NCBI GenBank assembly: GCA_966211765.1
Contig: CBIHOV010000023.1
Location: 62,001-126,000 of the forward strand
Direction of reading: 5' to 3'
Length of the DNA stretch: 64,000 bases
Source of the DNA: Paraflavitalea sp966211765
GTDB lineage: Bacteria; Bacteroidota; Bacteroidia; Chitinophagales; Chitinophagaceae
The notes under the pieces: model-generated
What the model was told of the DNA's origin: nothing
The model's database searches: none
What the model saw: only the letters and a program-made list of their open reading frames with translations
In this document: one piece after another, positions 36,053-45,991 of the stretch
Numbering within the stretch: the stretch's first letter is position 1
How the letters are laid out: every line of letters starts with the position of its first letter
Program-made: the position numbers and the translations under genes

Positions 36053-37819
36053 TTAGACCCTTACAAAAGCTTTGATGGTAGCACACAACGAACCTTCACT
36101 GTCGCCATGTGGACGTATCGTATACTCCTTCACCTGTTGGGGAATGATGAATGTTTCTGCGTAATGAATAATAAAAGGGGCAAACGCGCGGGTAGGACTT
36201 TCAACGATCGCTTCCCTGCCTTCTACCAGGTTGAGCACGTTTACACTTCCCCCTGTATAATGATGTACCGTCTTAGAAAACCAGTGGCGTCTTGTTTCAA
36301 TGAACTCCCGCTCATGCAGGCCCGTTCTTTCTTCCTTCCAGCCATCGCCTTCTGCCACCGTGGTCACCGTATTGATCAATTGTTGTTGCGTATAATCTGG
36401 CGTACGGGTCCAGTCGATCACTTCTTTGCCACGTTCAATATTAATAGGTCTTGGTTTCCCGTCCAGCCCCATACGTCCCCAGTCCCATAACTTGAACGTA
36501 AAAATGTAAGGCGTTGCACTGATCTCCAGTACCATGCCATTGCTACCGGAACAATGTACCGTGCCGGCAGGGATCAGGAAATGGTCGTGCTTGTTCACCG
36601 GCCATTTAGCCGCATAAGCATCCGCATTGAAAACCGTTTCACCTTTATTGGCTTTTTGCAGGTCATTGATCATCGAGGCCGGATCAATACCGTCTTTCAG
36701 GCCCAGGTATACCACTGCACCGGGGGCAGCATCCAGCATATAATAACTTTCATCCTGGGTATAGTGCATGCCAAAATGTTCCTGTATATATTCCGTACCG
36801 GGATGCACTTGCAGGCTCAGGTTGCCGCCATCCATTGTATCCAGGAAATCAAACCGGATCGGAAATTCATCGCCAAAGCGGGCTTGTACCACTTCTCCCA
36901 ACAAGGGGCGTGAAGCCGCAAATACCAGGTTAATGGCAGGCGTTTCGAACAACATCCCATTGAATTGAAACAGCAGACTATTCTCCTCCGGCACACCATC
37001 GAAAGCCCAGGCATAATTGGGAGCACTACGGTCCAGATCACATACCTCCTTCATCCATTGACCACCCCAGGGACCGGGATCAAAAAAAGGTACCAGCCGG
37101 AACGGATGAGTAGTGAGGTGCTGGTACGCTTTATTCAGGGACGGGCCACTAACTATCTTGGGGCGATCTTTTACCGTAGTATCCACTACAAGGTCCCAGC
37201 GGGACATCAGCTTTTTCTTGTGCCGGTCACATACCCGCCAGTCAACAAAAAATGCCTGCTTGTATTGTAAGGATGTTTTTTGCTGCGCATTGTTCATACC
37301 AAGGTTACTCACCTCATTGTTTCGAAAGCGCAATTGTATTTCCCAGCGGGGCATGTCAAAATAAACAAGCAGGTCGGGTGCATCTGTTAGCAAAGAGGCC
37401 CCGGAGCCCAGTACATAAACCGTTCCCTCCTGTACTTGTTGGATGGCTGCCCGCGCCTGCTGTATTTGGGTTGGGTCAAAAAAATCGATCATCCGTAGCC
37501 GGGTGAGGTATCCAAACACCTCATCATCCGTTACATCCGGATATACCAATGCCTGTACTGCATCAGGAGACAACAGGTAATCTTTTGTATAGAAAAAACT
37601 ACCTTCCAGGTAATGGCTAAGCTGGCTCGCCAATTCCTCTTCCCGTACACCCTGGTAACAATCCAGTACTACTATTTTCCTGCCTGGCATACTGCCGGCT
37701 TTTTCCCGGATCACCCGGCACACAGTTTCCCATCCCTCTCCCGTTATTGTATCCGCTTCATCGATCACTGTATAAGGAAACTTATCGTAATTCGGACGCA
37801 GGTGTTTATTATCTGCCAT
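36053..37819 (-). CDS. manA: class I mannose-6-phosphate isomerase with an extra N-terminal domain
   Basis: The ATG at 37819 is selected because AAAGGAGGT lies 7-8 bases upstream; the frame's first start, a GTG at 37828, falls inside that ribosome site (588 aa). The C-terminal half (from about residue 255) is a cupin-type phosphomannose isomerase: WGGQWM, GGNLSLQVHPGTEY with Gln and His zinc ligands, and IPAGTVHCSG with the last His. The first about 230 residues form a separate alpha/beta domain (KIVVLDCYQGV, VYVLGSGASLL, LLVYFDMPRWEIQLRF) like a nucleoside or sugar kinase but without a Walker A loop. The enzyme interconverts mannose-6-P and fructose-6-P. It overlaps the GH88 gene by 11 bp, so it belongs to the glycan operon. 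Confidence 0.88.
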   Translation of the reverse strand: MADNKHLRPNYDKFPYTVIDEADTITGEGWETVCRVIREKAGSMPGRKIVVLDCYQGVREEELASQLSHYLEGSFFYTKDYLLSPDAVQALVYPDVTDDEVFGYLTRLRMIDFFDPTQIQQARAAIQQVQEGTVYVLGSGASLLTDAPDLLVYFDMPRWEIQLRFRNNEVSNLGMNNAQQKTSLQYKQAFFVDWRVCDRHKKKLMSRWDLVVDTTVKDRPKIVSGPSLNKAYQHLTTHPFRLVPFFDPGPWGGQWMKEVCDLDRSAPNYAWAFDGVPEENSLLFQFNGMLFETPAINLVFAASRPLLGEVVQARFGDEFPIRFDFLDTMDGGNLSLQVHPGTEYIQEHFGMHYTQDESYYMLDAAPGAVVYLGLKDGIDPASMINDLQKANKGETVFNADAYAAKWPVNKHDHFLIPAGTVHCSGSNGMVLEISATPYIFTFKLWDWGRMGLDGKPRPINIERGKEVIDWTRTPDYTQQQLINTVTTVAEGDGWKEERTGLHEREFIETRRHWFSKTVHHYTGGSVNVLNLVEGREAIVESPTRAFAPFIIHYAETFIIPQQVKEYTIRPHGDSEGSLCATIKAFVRV

Positions 37820-39095
37820 GACCCTCACCTCCTTTCAACGCAACAGGAAACAATTTTTCTCCTTTCAACAACAGCTTGTACCGATGCAATGCTTCCAGAA
37901 AATAATAATCGGCATACACCAGCGGCACATCAATTTCAGTCTGGTGCGGAATACTTCCCACACAATGTTTGATCAGGAAATTGCCATTGGTGCCTGGCTC
38001 CGAACGGTAGGCAGGACTGGCCAGCGACTTGATCATTTGAATGGCCGGTTCCCGGTACCGCTTTCCTTCCCGCCCTGTATAGGTACTCAGCTCCAATAAA
38101 GCCGAAGCAGTAATAGCAGCGGCAGACGCATCGCGATAGTGACCGGTATCTTTGTTCGCATAGGAATTAACACCCGGCGTAAAACCTTTCTGTCCTATAT
38201 TAAAATCCCAGTAAGGCACTTTGTCGGCCGGCAGGTTCTTATGGTTGATAAAAAAATCGGCCATACCCCGTGCAGCTTTGAGGTAACGTGCATCGCCCGT
38301 TTCCCGGTAGATCATCGTATATCCATAGATGGCCCAGGCCTGTCCCCGCGCCCAGGTGGAATTATCAGCCAGGCCTTGCGCTGTTTCCCGGCCTTCCACT
38401 GCACCTGTCTCTTTATTATAACATACCACATGATAGCTGCTATTGTCTTTCCTGAACTGGTTCTTCAGCGTATTATCCGCATGTGTCACTGCTATTTTAT
38501 AGAACGAACTGTCACCGCTCACCCGCGTAGCGAAGAACAGCAACTCCAGGTTCATCACATTATCAATGATCACCGGGTATTGATACACTTTAGTGCCATG
38601 CCAGGAGCGGAAATTATTCCAGGATTTGATACAGCCTGTCTGGGGATCAAACCGCGTGCTCAGCGAACGGGCTGCCTGCACCAGGTCGTCTTTGTATTTT
38701 GGATTGCCCGTAAGCCGGTAAGCATTGCCAAAGCTGCAATACATCATAAAACCCAGGTCGTGGTGCTCGGTAAAGAACTTGAGCGGTTCCAGCCGCTCTG
38801 TCCAGCTGATGGCTTTTGCTTTCAGCGCCGTATCTGGTGAATAAGCATATACCTGCCATAAGCTGCCGGGGAAAAACCCCGGCGTCCAGTCATACATATT
38901 CGTGGTCACCATACTGCCCGTCGTATTGATCGTTCGCGGAAAACCTTCTTTGTCCTTCATCGCCTCCACCATATAGTCTACCTGCGCCCTGGCCAGGTCC
39001 ATATGCCGGTTAATAAACACTTCTTCATCAGCTGGTGCGAATGCAGAAAGAAAGCAAGCCACACTCAACATACATACAAACAAAACTTTCTTCAT
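37809..39095 (-). CDS. glycoside hydrolase family 88, unsaturated glucuronyl hydrolase
   Basis: 428 aa with signal peptide (MKKVLFVCMLSVACFLSAFA). An (alpha/alpha)6 barrel is indicated by blocks MYDWTPGFFPGSLWQ, TEHHDLGFMMYCSFG, PVIIDNVMNLELLF and STWARGQAWAIYGYTM, the two Asp residues of HHDLG and IIDNVMN being the expected catalytic pair. GH88 removes the 4,5-unsaturated uronic acid that polysaccharide lyases leave at the non-reducing end. It lies 19 bp downstream of the heparinase-like lyase gene, whose products it would process in the periplasm. Confidence 0.92.
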   Translation of the reverse strand: MKKVLFVCMLSVACFLSAFAPADEEVFINRHMDLARAQVDYMVEAMKDKEGFPRTINTTGSMVTTNMYDWTPGFFPGSLWQVYAYSPDTALKAKAISWTERLEPLKFFTEHHDLGFMMYCSFGNAYRLTGNPKYKDDLVQAARSLSTRFDPQTGCIKSWNNFRSWHGTKVYQYPVIIDNVMNLELLFFATRVSGDSSFYKIAVTHADNTLKNQFRKDNSSYHVVCYNKETGAVEGRETAQGLADNSTWARGQAWAIYGYTMIYRETGDARYLKAARGMADFFINHKNLPADKVPYWDFNIGQKGFTPGVNSYANKDTGHYRDASAAAITASALLELSTYTGREGKRYREPAIQMIKSLASPAYRSEPGTNGNFLIKHCVGSIPHQTEIDVPLVYADYYFLEALHRYKLLLKGEKLFPVALKGGEGHGR

Positions 39096-39114
39096 CAGAT
39101 AATCTTTAATGGTT

Positions 39115-41058
39115 TTAAGAAGCCTTCCTTACAACAAGGCGATGTTTGCCACGCGTTTGGTGGCCCGTCATCGTGAATACAAGCCGGTACACCAATGGCG
39201 GCCAGCTTTGCAACAACTTTTTATCATCGATCGTTATCGGCTCAATAGTTACTTTAAACAACTTTGGGTCATAGCTCAGCTCCAGGCTATCACTCCCTGT
39301 ATCCAGGCGAAGTATTCCTTCCTTCTTTTGCTCCACCCTGGCGCTCGTAATGAAATGAAGGGCGTTCCGTCCATCATTGGCCTGCAACCTGTAATCATCA
39401 CCAATGGTGAATGAATGACCGCGTTGCAAAGTATAGGAGCGCAACCAGGTGGTTACTTTTGCTTCGGCCGGGTAAGCCCCCGCAATGTCGGCACTGAAGG
39501 ATACAAGCGGTCCCGTATCCTTGAACTGCACAGCCCGGGCAGCGTATTGCTTTCCTGCTTGTTGCTCCACCCCGTTGATGAGAGGTACATTGTGGTAAGC
39601 AGAACGCATGGTCCAGATCGAGTACCGTTGCGGTCCGAAGGTTTGCCCTGTATAGGTGCCGCTGCCAACATCGATCAGCACAGGCCGGCCATTATAGAAT
39701 AGCACACAGGTGCCCACATCGTTGTGGTTATGGCTTTCATCGTTGTGTCCGGCCAGTGCAGAGAAATAAAATCCCCTGGCGCTTCCGGCCTCATCGCGCG
39801 CTATGGCAATACCTGTGCCGCCCATCCAGCCTGAGGCCATCAAGGGTGCTTGCGCCGGCGATCCTATTATTTCGGTGGCCACAAATAAATTGCGCAATCC
39901 CCCATACATCGTCTCCACTGGTACCGTCTTTTGCCATTGCTGTTGTTGTGCGAGATAAGCGCCAAAAGCCATCAATTGACGGTCGCCCGTGGCCTTTCCG
40001 TACAGGTATACAATACCGGCATCCGTCGTCAGCCGCGCAGCGGCATCCGCATAATTCAGATAATAATTACTGTCGATATAGGCCTTGCCGATATACGAGC
40101 CAATATTCTTGATCAGGGGTTTGTCAAACAGGTCAATTCCGCCGCCGGTTGCCTGCTTTAATAAAGACAGGTAGTTGTACAACATGCCACCCGCATGCGA
40201 CCAATAGGCAGGCCCTTCTTCACAGGCCCCGTCATCTTTGTAATAGTTGATAAATTGATCTACACTGCGCATTGTTTTGTAAATGCCTGCCGCTCTTTGC
40301 GCAGCATCGTCTTCCACCAGCAGTATGCAGGTAAGCGCGTTAAAGTTGAGCCACACATTCCAGTTATTCACCATCCGCTGCTTACCATCTAACGCCATCC
40401 ACCAGAAATCGTTACGCGTATAATAAGGCTGAAGGATACGCCGGTTGATCTCCTGCTTCATCCTTTGCGCAATCAACGGACTGTAACGGTCAAAAGTAGA
40501 TTTAAACAGGTGATAGGTCCAGGCCATCACATTGGAAGTGATCCCTGCACCCAGTTCAAAAACCGGTTCATTTACATCCGGCAATCCGGGCCCCTGGCGC
40601 TGCAAACCGATACTGGCCGAGATAGACCAGCTCGTGACTTCGCAAAGCGTCCATACCCCATTGATGATCTGTGGTATAAATCTTTCCTTGCCTTCCGCCA
40701 GCTCGGCGAAGACCAGTTTCTTAAGCGCCGTTACATTCATGTTGTAAATGTCTTCCATGATGTAGCGGTTGCCCGTGCGCACAAATTCAAGATAAGACGT
40801 AGCAGGTACTACCTGCCATTTGTAGGTGAGCGCTGAATCTCCCTCACTGATCAGTTGTTGGCGGTACACGGCATTCAAAGATGCCCACCGGCCACGGTCG
40901 GCATAAGAAGGCCAGGCCTTCTCAACCTCCTGCAGGGTGAGCGAAGCCGCCAGCCAGGTACTGTCGTATTTACCTGTCAGCATGTTCCTTTCGGCCTGTC
41001 CGGAAACCCAGACAGGCGCGAGGAACGTTGCTATAATTAACACATAAGAAAGTCTCAT
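39115..41058 (-). CDS. heparinase II/III-superfamily polysaccharide lyase
   Basis: 647 aa with signal peptide (to VSGQ). The N-terminal (alpha/alpha) toroid covers about residues 60-390 (NNWNVWLNFNALTC, CEEGPAYWSHAGGMLYNYL with catalytic-type Tyr and His), and the C-terminal beta-sandwich carries the heparinase signature HNDESHNHNDVGTCVLFYNG followed by VLIDVGSGTYTG. The superfamily cleaves uronate-containing polysaccharides (heparin, chondroitin, alginate, gellan-like) by beta-elimination; the PL family number cannot be fixed by eye. Its ATG lies just 2 bp from a strong hairpin/T-run after susD, so its expression probably depends on read-through. Confidence 0.85.
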   Translation of the reverse strand: MRLSYVLIIATFLAPVWVSGQAERNMLTGKYDSTWLAASLTLQEVEKAWPSYADRGRWASLNAVYRQQLISEGDSALTYKWQVVPATSYLEFVRTGNRYIMEDIYNMNVTALKKLVFAELAEGKERFIPQIINGVWTLCEVTSWSISASIGLQRQGPGLPDVNEPVFELGAGITSNVMAWTYHLFKSTFDRYSPLIAQRMKQEINRRILQPYYTRNDFWWMALDGKQRMVNNWNVWLNFNALTCILLVEDDAAQRAAGIYKTMRSVDQFINYYKDDGACEEGPAYWSHAGGMLYNYLSLLKQATGGGIDLFDKPLIKNIGSYIGKAYIDSNYYLNYADAAARLTTDAGIVYLYGKATGDRQLMAFGAYLAQQQQWQKTVPVETMYGGLRNLFVATEIIGSPAQAPLMASGWMGGTGIAIARDEAGSARGFYFSALAGHNDESHNHNDVGTCVLFYNGRPVLIDVGSGTYTGQTFGPQRYSIWTMRSAYHNVPLINGVEQQAGKQYAARAVQFKDTGPLVSFSADIAGAYPAEAKVTTWLRSYTLQRGHSFTIGDDYRLQANDGRNALHFITSARVEQKKEGILRLDTGSDSLELSYDPKLFKVTIEPITIDDKKLLQSWPPLVYRLVFTMTGHQTRGKHRLVVRKAS

Positions 41059-41060
41059 AG

Positions 41061-41104
41061 TGCAAAAATAAGTACCTGTACAAGGTAATCACTTGTACAG
41101 GTAC
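41061..41104 (-). terminator. intra-operon hairpin terminator or attenuator after susD
   Basis: GTACCTGTACAAG (41072-41084) and CTTGTACAGGTAC (41092-41104) are perfect 13-bp inverted copies around a 7-base loop. On the minus strand the stem is followed by TTATTTTTGC (41071-41062), that is, a T-run on the transcript side. It lies 9 bases after the SusD stop and directly before the lyase ATG. Confidence 0.85.
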
Positions 41105-41113
41105 CCAGGTCGA

Positions 41114-42763
41114 TTACCAGAACGGATTCTGTTTCATATTAATGTTGAGGCCTGTTTCATTGGAGGGTACAGGCCACCAATAATCACGCTTAACGTCAAA
41201 GGTCCGCTTGGAAGCATCCTGAACGATCACAAAGCCATTGGCATCCACAGGAGCAGTGATGACATTCACTTGCTCAGCCGGGAATTTCTTAGAGCCCTTC
41301 ACCGCTTTCACCAATTCTACCTCAGCTGTTTTCCAGCGGATCAGGTCCCAGTAACGGAACTCGCCTTCAAAGGCCAGCTCGATCCTTCTCTCCCGGCGCA
41401 GTTCCTCCTGCATATTGAGGCCATTGCCTGTTACAAACGCGTTGGTCAGCTTCGGCATTTTCGCCCTGTCTCGCAACAGGTTAATGGATAAGTCGAGGTC
41501 CGCATCGGATATCGCGCCACCACCCAATTCAAATTTCAGCTCCGCATAGTTCAACAATATTTCTCCATAGCGGATAATGATGTGGTGATTGAAGCTCTGT
41601 TGAGAAGCCCAATCTTCCACCGTGGCATACTTCCGCGTTTTGTATCCTGTAGGGGTAAAAGCAAAGGTGGGTGTGTAAGCAGTCAATGAAAAGCCTGGCA
41701 CCAGTTTACTGAACACCGTCATGCCGATCCGTGGATCGCGGTCTGTAAATTCAGTTATGGTAGTCGTTTGAGGCTGTTCCAGTGGCGACTTGCCCAGCGG
41801 CAGACCATCCTTATACAAGTAAGCATCTATGAAAGAACGCGTGGGATTCACACCGCCCGCATCCAGGAACTGCCTGGTGTAGTTGTGCTCGGAAATGCTG
41901 TTGGTTGCATTCTGTCCATACAAGCGCACCAGGATATTCTCCTTGTTGTTGCGGCCATTGCCCGCATATTGGAACAGGTAAAAGAAACTACTGTCAGGAA
42001 CAATGGGATGCTTGTACAATTGGTGACCTCCGGTGGTCATTAATGTTTCCGTGGCAGCCAGTGCAATGTTGAGGTGTTTGTTTGCATCACCCAGTGCATG
42101 GTATTTATTGCGGGTACCTTCAAACAGGCCCACGCGCGACTTCATCGCCAGCGCAGCATTCCTGGTAATGCGTCCATATTCAGCCGCAGCGAGTGCGGTA
42201 GCGGTAGGCAAACCGGCAGCAGCCGAATCCAGGTCACGGTACAGGGAATCCAGCACTTTTTCACGAGGTGTGCGATGTGCTGTCGTCAACGTATCGAACA
42301 CATCGAATGTACGCAGGATCAGGGGTACATCACCATAGCGTTTTACCAGGTCACAATAAGCAAAGGCGCGAAAGAAATAAGCCTCCGCCCGGTAACGACG
42401 GATCTGTGCAGCGTCGCCCGTGGTCTTAACCGATTTTTCAAGAATATTATTGCTCTTACGGATCAGGGAATAAGGAATGCTGAAAGCATTGTCTGTAACA
42501 GGTACGGTACGCGTACCGTCACTGATGCCATTGGGCGCCTGCGCATATCCATCATCAGACCAGACTGCGTTGACGTTGTTTGACATTACCGGCAGCGCAT
42601 TGTATAGCTCATTACAGGCCAGCACCAGGTCGTTGGTCGTTTTCCAGAACGCCTCATCTCCCAGTTTTGATTCAGGTACCAGATCCAGTTTTTTATTGCA
42701 CCCGCAAAGCATCGCTGCAGCTGCAACAGATAGTCCAATTGTATTTCGAATTGATTGCTTCAT
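41114..42763 (-). CDS. SusD/RagB-family surface glycan-binding lipoprotein
   Basis: 549 aa with a lipoprotein signal (lipobox MLCGC, then NKKLDLVPESKLGDEAFWKT, the standard SusD start). TPR-like helices (RYRAEAYFFRAFAYCDLVKRYGDVPLI, positions about 120-146) and the C-terminal RagB region (LNYAELKFELGG, RRERRIELAFEGEFRYWDLIRWKTAE) are intact. It sits on the outer face of the outer membrane as the lid of the SusC barrel and binds oligosaccharides. It lies 17 bp downstream of the susC gene and is closed by a hairpin. Confidence 0.95.
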   Translation of the reverse strand: MKQSIRNTIGLSVAAAAMLCGCNKKLDLVPESKLGDEAFWKTTNDLVLACNELYNALPVMSNNVNAVWSDDGYAQAPNGISDGTRTVPVTDNAFSIPYSLIRKSNNILEKSVKTTGDAAQIRRYRAEAYFFRAFAYCDLVKRYGDVPLILRTFDVFDTLTTAHRTPREKVLDSLYRDLDSAAAGLPTATALAAAEYGRITRNAALAMKSRVGLFEGTRNKYHALGDANKHLNIALAATETLMTTGGHQLYKHPIVPDSSFFYLFQYAGNGRNNKENILVRLYGQNATNSISEHNYTRQFLDAGGVNPTRSFIDAYLYKDGLPLGKSPLEQPQTTTITEFTDRDPRIGMTVFSKLVPGFSLTAYTPTFAFTPTGYKTRKYATVEDWASQQSFNHHIIIRYGEILLNYAELKFELGGGAISDADLDLSINLLRDRAKMPKLTNAFVTGNGLNMQEELRRERRIELAFEGEFRYWDLIRWKTAEVELVKAVKGSKKFPAEQVNVITAPVDANGFVIVQDASKRTFDVKRDYWWPVPSNETGLNINMKQNPFW

Positions 42764-42780
42764 TTTTCAGGTTTTGCTCG

Positions 42781-45700
42781 TTAGAAAGTGAGGTTTAAGC
42801 CCACCATGAAGGTGCGGAAGAATGGATATTGCCAGGTAGCATTGCTGGGCGTTTCGGGATCAAAAGCATTTTTGATCCACATATTGTTGATCTCCCAAAG
42901 ATCCTGTCCACCTACATAGATCTTGGCAGCACTCAACTTCGCTTTGCTGATCAGGTTGGCTGGCAGGTTATACCCCAGTTGCACATTCTTCAGGCGCAGG
43001 TAGGCGCCATTCATCAACCAATGTGAAGAGCGTACCGTATTTTGCGCACCGCCAATGAAGAGGCGGGGGAATTTTGCATTCGGCCTTTCAGGCGTCCAGT
43101 AATCGGTATTGTAGTCCATCGGCATGATCCAGCTGGAAGTATAAGGATACAAAGTGGTAGGATCAACAAACAACTTACGCTGACCAACTCCCTGGAACAG
43201 GGCAGAAAAATCAAAACCTTTATAGCTGAAGCCAAAATCAAAACCATAAGTATAGCGGGGGTTCGTATTACCCAATTCTACCAGGTCGCCTTTATCAGCA
43301 GCACGGCCCAGTCCGGCATTGATCTTTCCATCACCATTCACATCCCGGTATTTGATATCACCAGGCCCTACAGCCGTGCTGAACTTAGGATATTTGTTTA
43401 CTTCATCGGCACTTTGGAAATAACCGATCGCATCATATCCAAAAAGAGTGTTGATCGGGTATCCTTCAATAGGGTTATTGGCGCCAGCTGAAATAGCCGT
43501 CTGTCCATTATAGCTCAACACCTTGTTTTGATTGTCACCAATATTTGCATTCACCCAATAGGAGAAGGCACCGATATTGTCGCGCCATCCTGCAGACAGT
43601 TCCCAACCCCAGGTCTTCAAACTCGCCAGGTTATAGGTTGAGGTCGTGATACCAATGATAGAAGACAATTGCATCGGCACCAGCATATCATCATTGCGTT
43701 TTACAAAATAATCGCCTGTGAACGTCAACCTGTTCTTCAGCAACGCCACATCCAACCCAATATTGGATGTCTCGATCGTTTCCCAGGTCTTGAAGGGAGA
43801 GGCCAGCACTAACTGGTAATAGGAGCGATTCCTGACATTGTTGAAAGGATAAGAAGCACCAGGCTCCAGCATGGGGAAATAATCATAATTGCCGATCACC
43901 CCATCTGAATTGCCCAGTCTTCCCCAACTGCCGCGCAATTTGAATTCATTGAAGAAAGGAGCAATGCGGTTGAACCAATCTTCTTCATTCAGCCTCCACC
44001 CCAACGACACAGAAGGGAAACTATGCCAGCGATTGGAAGCAGCCAGTTTGGAACTGCCATCCCGACGCAGGTTCACTTCTACCAGGTAACGGTTTTTGAA
44101 TACATAGTTCACACGTGCGAAATAGGATTCAAGGCCCCACTGCTGAATGTCTTCCGTATTGGAAGCCTGCACTGGATCACCAATGTTCAGGGTATAGAAG
44201 TCGTTGGATGCCAGGTTGCGGGCAATGGCAGTTGTATTGTCATTGCGCTGGTCTTCATACGCATAACCACCCAGTACATGAAAATCATGATCGCCCCAGG
44301 TACGGCTAAAGTCGGCCAGCAACTGTACGTTATTGGAAAACTGCTTGAAGTTATTTTTGGTATAGGAGTTGGGATTGTTCATATAACTGCCAATACCTAC
44401 AATATTGTAACGGGGAATCGTACGCACATTGATGTCCTGCGCTTCCACCACCATCCGTGGACTGTAGGAGGCAGACAGTGTAAGCCCTTTCACCAGGTCT
44501 TTGGCTTTTAACACCAACTGGGCGCTGGCATCATCTACCCTTGTATCGTTCTCTCCGGCTTCCTTGAGCAAAGCATAGGCAAAGTTGCCGCTGTTGTCAT
44601 TGATATACCGGTCGGTAGTACCAGGAAAAAAGGTCGGGTACAAAGAACGGGTGGTATACAGGTTGGAGAAGATACGTGCATTGCCTACACTGGGCGACAG
44701 GATATTTGATTGACGGTAAGCCAACCTGGCATCCAGGCTGAATACTTCCGACAACTTGTTTGAATAGTTAAAGCGTGCATTCACCCGGTTCGTTTTATCC
44801 GGTCCGAGTTTGAACACACCCTGCTGATTCAGATAACCCAGTGAAAAGAAATAATTATCCTTCTGTCCACCACCACGCAGGGAGATGTTTTGGTCCCACA
44901 GCGGGCTTTGATCTCTCAATACCAGCGGGCGCTGGTCGAGGTCGTACCAATATTGGTAATCGCTTGGGTTGCTGGGGTTCACTTTATATTCTACATTGGG
45001 ATCTTTCATCCAGCCGATCTGCTCATCTGTATAACCAGCCGACTGGCCGGCATTGATACGGGAAACGTTCAGCATCTCAGCTTCTTCCCAGCTATGCAGT
45101 TTGCCCGGTACACTCACCGGTTTCTGCGAAGCATATTTCCCACTGTAGCTGATCACCATTTTACCGGCCTTCCCTCTTTTAGTGGTCACCAGCACAACGC
45201 CACCTGCCGCACGTGCTCCATAAATGGAGGCGGCAGCAGCGTCTTTTAGTACACTGATGCTCTCAATATCATTCGGGTTAAGGCCACCGAGACTGCCCGG
45301 TGCACCATCAATTAATACCAATGCAGCGCTCCCGTTTACAGAAGAGGCGCCACGAATCTGCAAGTCATATCCCTCACGACCGGGTTCGCCCGTCGTACGG
45401 GTGATCGTTACACCGGGTGCAATACCCTGCAAAGCAGCGATCGCATTTGTTACAGGCCGGTTCTCGATCTTCTTGTTGTCAATAGTGGCAATGGCGCCTG
45501 TAAGGTTTACCTTTTTCTGCGAACCATAGCCCACAACTACCACATCACTCATCGTACCAGTTTTGGCGCGCAGGGCAACCTCCAGGTTGGCCGATGCGCC
45601 CACCACCAGTTCTTTTACATCAAAATTCACATCCGAAAAGATCAATACAGCACCAGCGGCCACATTGATGGTGAAAACACCCGATGCGTTGGTGGTTGTA

Positions 45701-45882
45701 CCACCCGCGGCATTTTTAATAGTTACAGAAACATTCGACAAAGGGGTGCCGTTTTCATCGGTTACTTTACCCGTTCTTGGCTGCACCTGAGCCGTCAATA
45801 ACAGCGAAGAGATCATACAGGCCATTAGCAAGGCCAGGGGTTTGAAGACTTTGCTACCATGGACAATTGGCAATCGCGTCAT
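42781..45882 (-). CDS. SusC/RagA-family TonB-linked outer-membrane transporter
   Basis: 1033 aa with signal peptide (to about LTAQVQ, residue 34), a CarboxypepD_reg-like domain (GKVTDENGTPLSNVSVTI), the SusC plug (VVVVGYGSQKKVNLTGAIATI, VRGASSVNGS region as QIRGASSVNG, LIDGAPGSLGGLNPNDIESISVLKDAAAASIYGARAAGGVVLVTTKRG) and a 22-strand barrel ending GLNLTF. It imports oligosaccharides with SusD. The gene starts a new transcript after a 194-bp gap that carries direct repeats and a -7-like element matching those in front of the PSD1 gene. Confidence 0.95.
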   Translation of the reverse strand: MTRLPIVHGSKVFKPLALLMACMISSLLLTAQVQPRTGKVTDENGTPLSNVSVTIKNAAGGTTTNASGVFTINVAAGAVLIFSDVNFDVKELVVGASANLEVALRAKTGTMSDVVVVGYGSQKKVNLTGAIATIDNKKIENRPVTNAIAALQGIAPGVTITRTTGEPGREGYDLQIRGASSVNGSAALVLIDGAPGSLGGLNPNDIESISVLKDAAAASIYGARAAGGVVLVTTKRGKAGKMVISYSGKYASQKPVSVPGKLHSWEEAEMLNVSRINAGQSAGYTDEQIGWMKDPNVEYKVNPSNPSDYQYWYDLDQRPLVLRDQSPLWDQNISLRGGGQKDNYFFSLGYLNQQGVFKLGPDKTNRVNARFNYSNKLSEVFSLDARLAYRQSNILSPSVGNARIFSNLYTTRSLYPTFFPGTTDRYINDNSGNFAYALLKEAGENDTRVDDASAQLVLKAKDLVKGLTLSASYSPRMVVEAQDINVRTIPRYNIVGIGSYMNNPNSYTKNNFKQFSNNVQLLADFSRTWGDHDFHVLGGYAYEDQRNDNTTAIARNLASNDFYTLNIGDPVQASNTEDIQQWGLESYFARVNYVFKNRYLVEVNLRRDGSSKLAASNRWHSFPSVSLGWRLNEEDWFNRIAPFFNEFKLRGSWGRLGNSDGVIGNYDYFPMLEPGASYPFNNVRNRSYYQLVLASPFKTWETIETSNIGLDVALLKNRLTFTGDYFVKRNDDMLVPMQLSSIIGITTSTYNLASLKTWGWELSAGWRDNIGAFSYWVNANIGDNQNKVLSYNGQTAISAGANNPIEGYPINTLFGYDAIGYFQSADEVNKYPKFSTAVGPGDIKYRDVNGDGKINAGLGRAADKGDLVELGNTNPRYTYGFDFGFSYKGFDFSALFQGVGQRKLFVDPTTLYPYTSSWIMPMDYNTDYWTPERPNAKFPRLFIGGAQNTVRSSHWLMNGAYLRLKNVQLGYNLPANLISKAKLSAAKIYVGGQDLWEINNMWIKNAFDPETPSNATWQYPFFRTFMVGLNLTF

Positions 45883-45961
45883 ATAGCAGTTGATTTTTAA
45901 ATGAAGAATAGATCAGGAGAGTTGCAAACTGCCTGAAGGGTTTATTGTTTTAGTTACACAT

Positions 45962-45969
45962 CACAAGTA
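45962..45969 (-). promoter_or_regulatory. candidate -7 element of the susC promoter
   Basis: Read on the minus strand it is TACTTGTG, 7 of 8 positions of TAnnTTTG. It lies 23 bp downstream of a direct-repeat pair and leaves a leader of about 75 bases to the susC ATG. No -33 match is visible; the repeats occupy that side, as expected for an activator-dependent promoter. Confidence 0.45.
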
Positions 45970-45991
45970 ACGCCGCATTCATTTTTGAGGA

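Noticed and set aside
37818..38840. Plus-strand frames through the GH88 gene
   Set aside because: Antisense shadows; the GH88 family motifs are on the minus strand.
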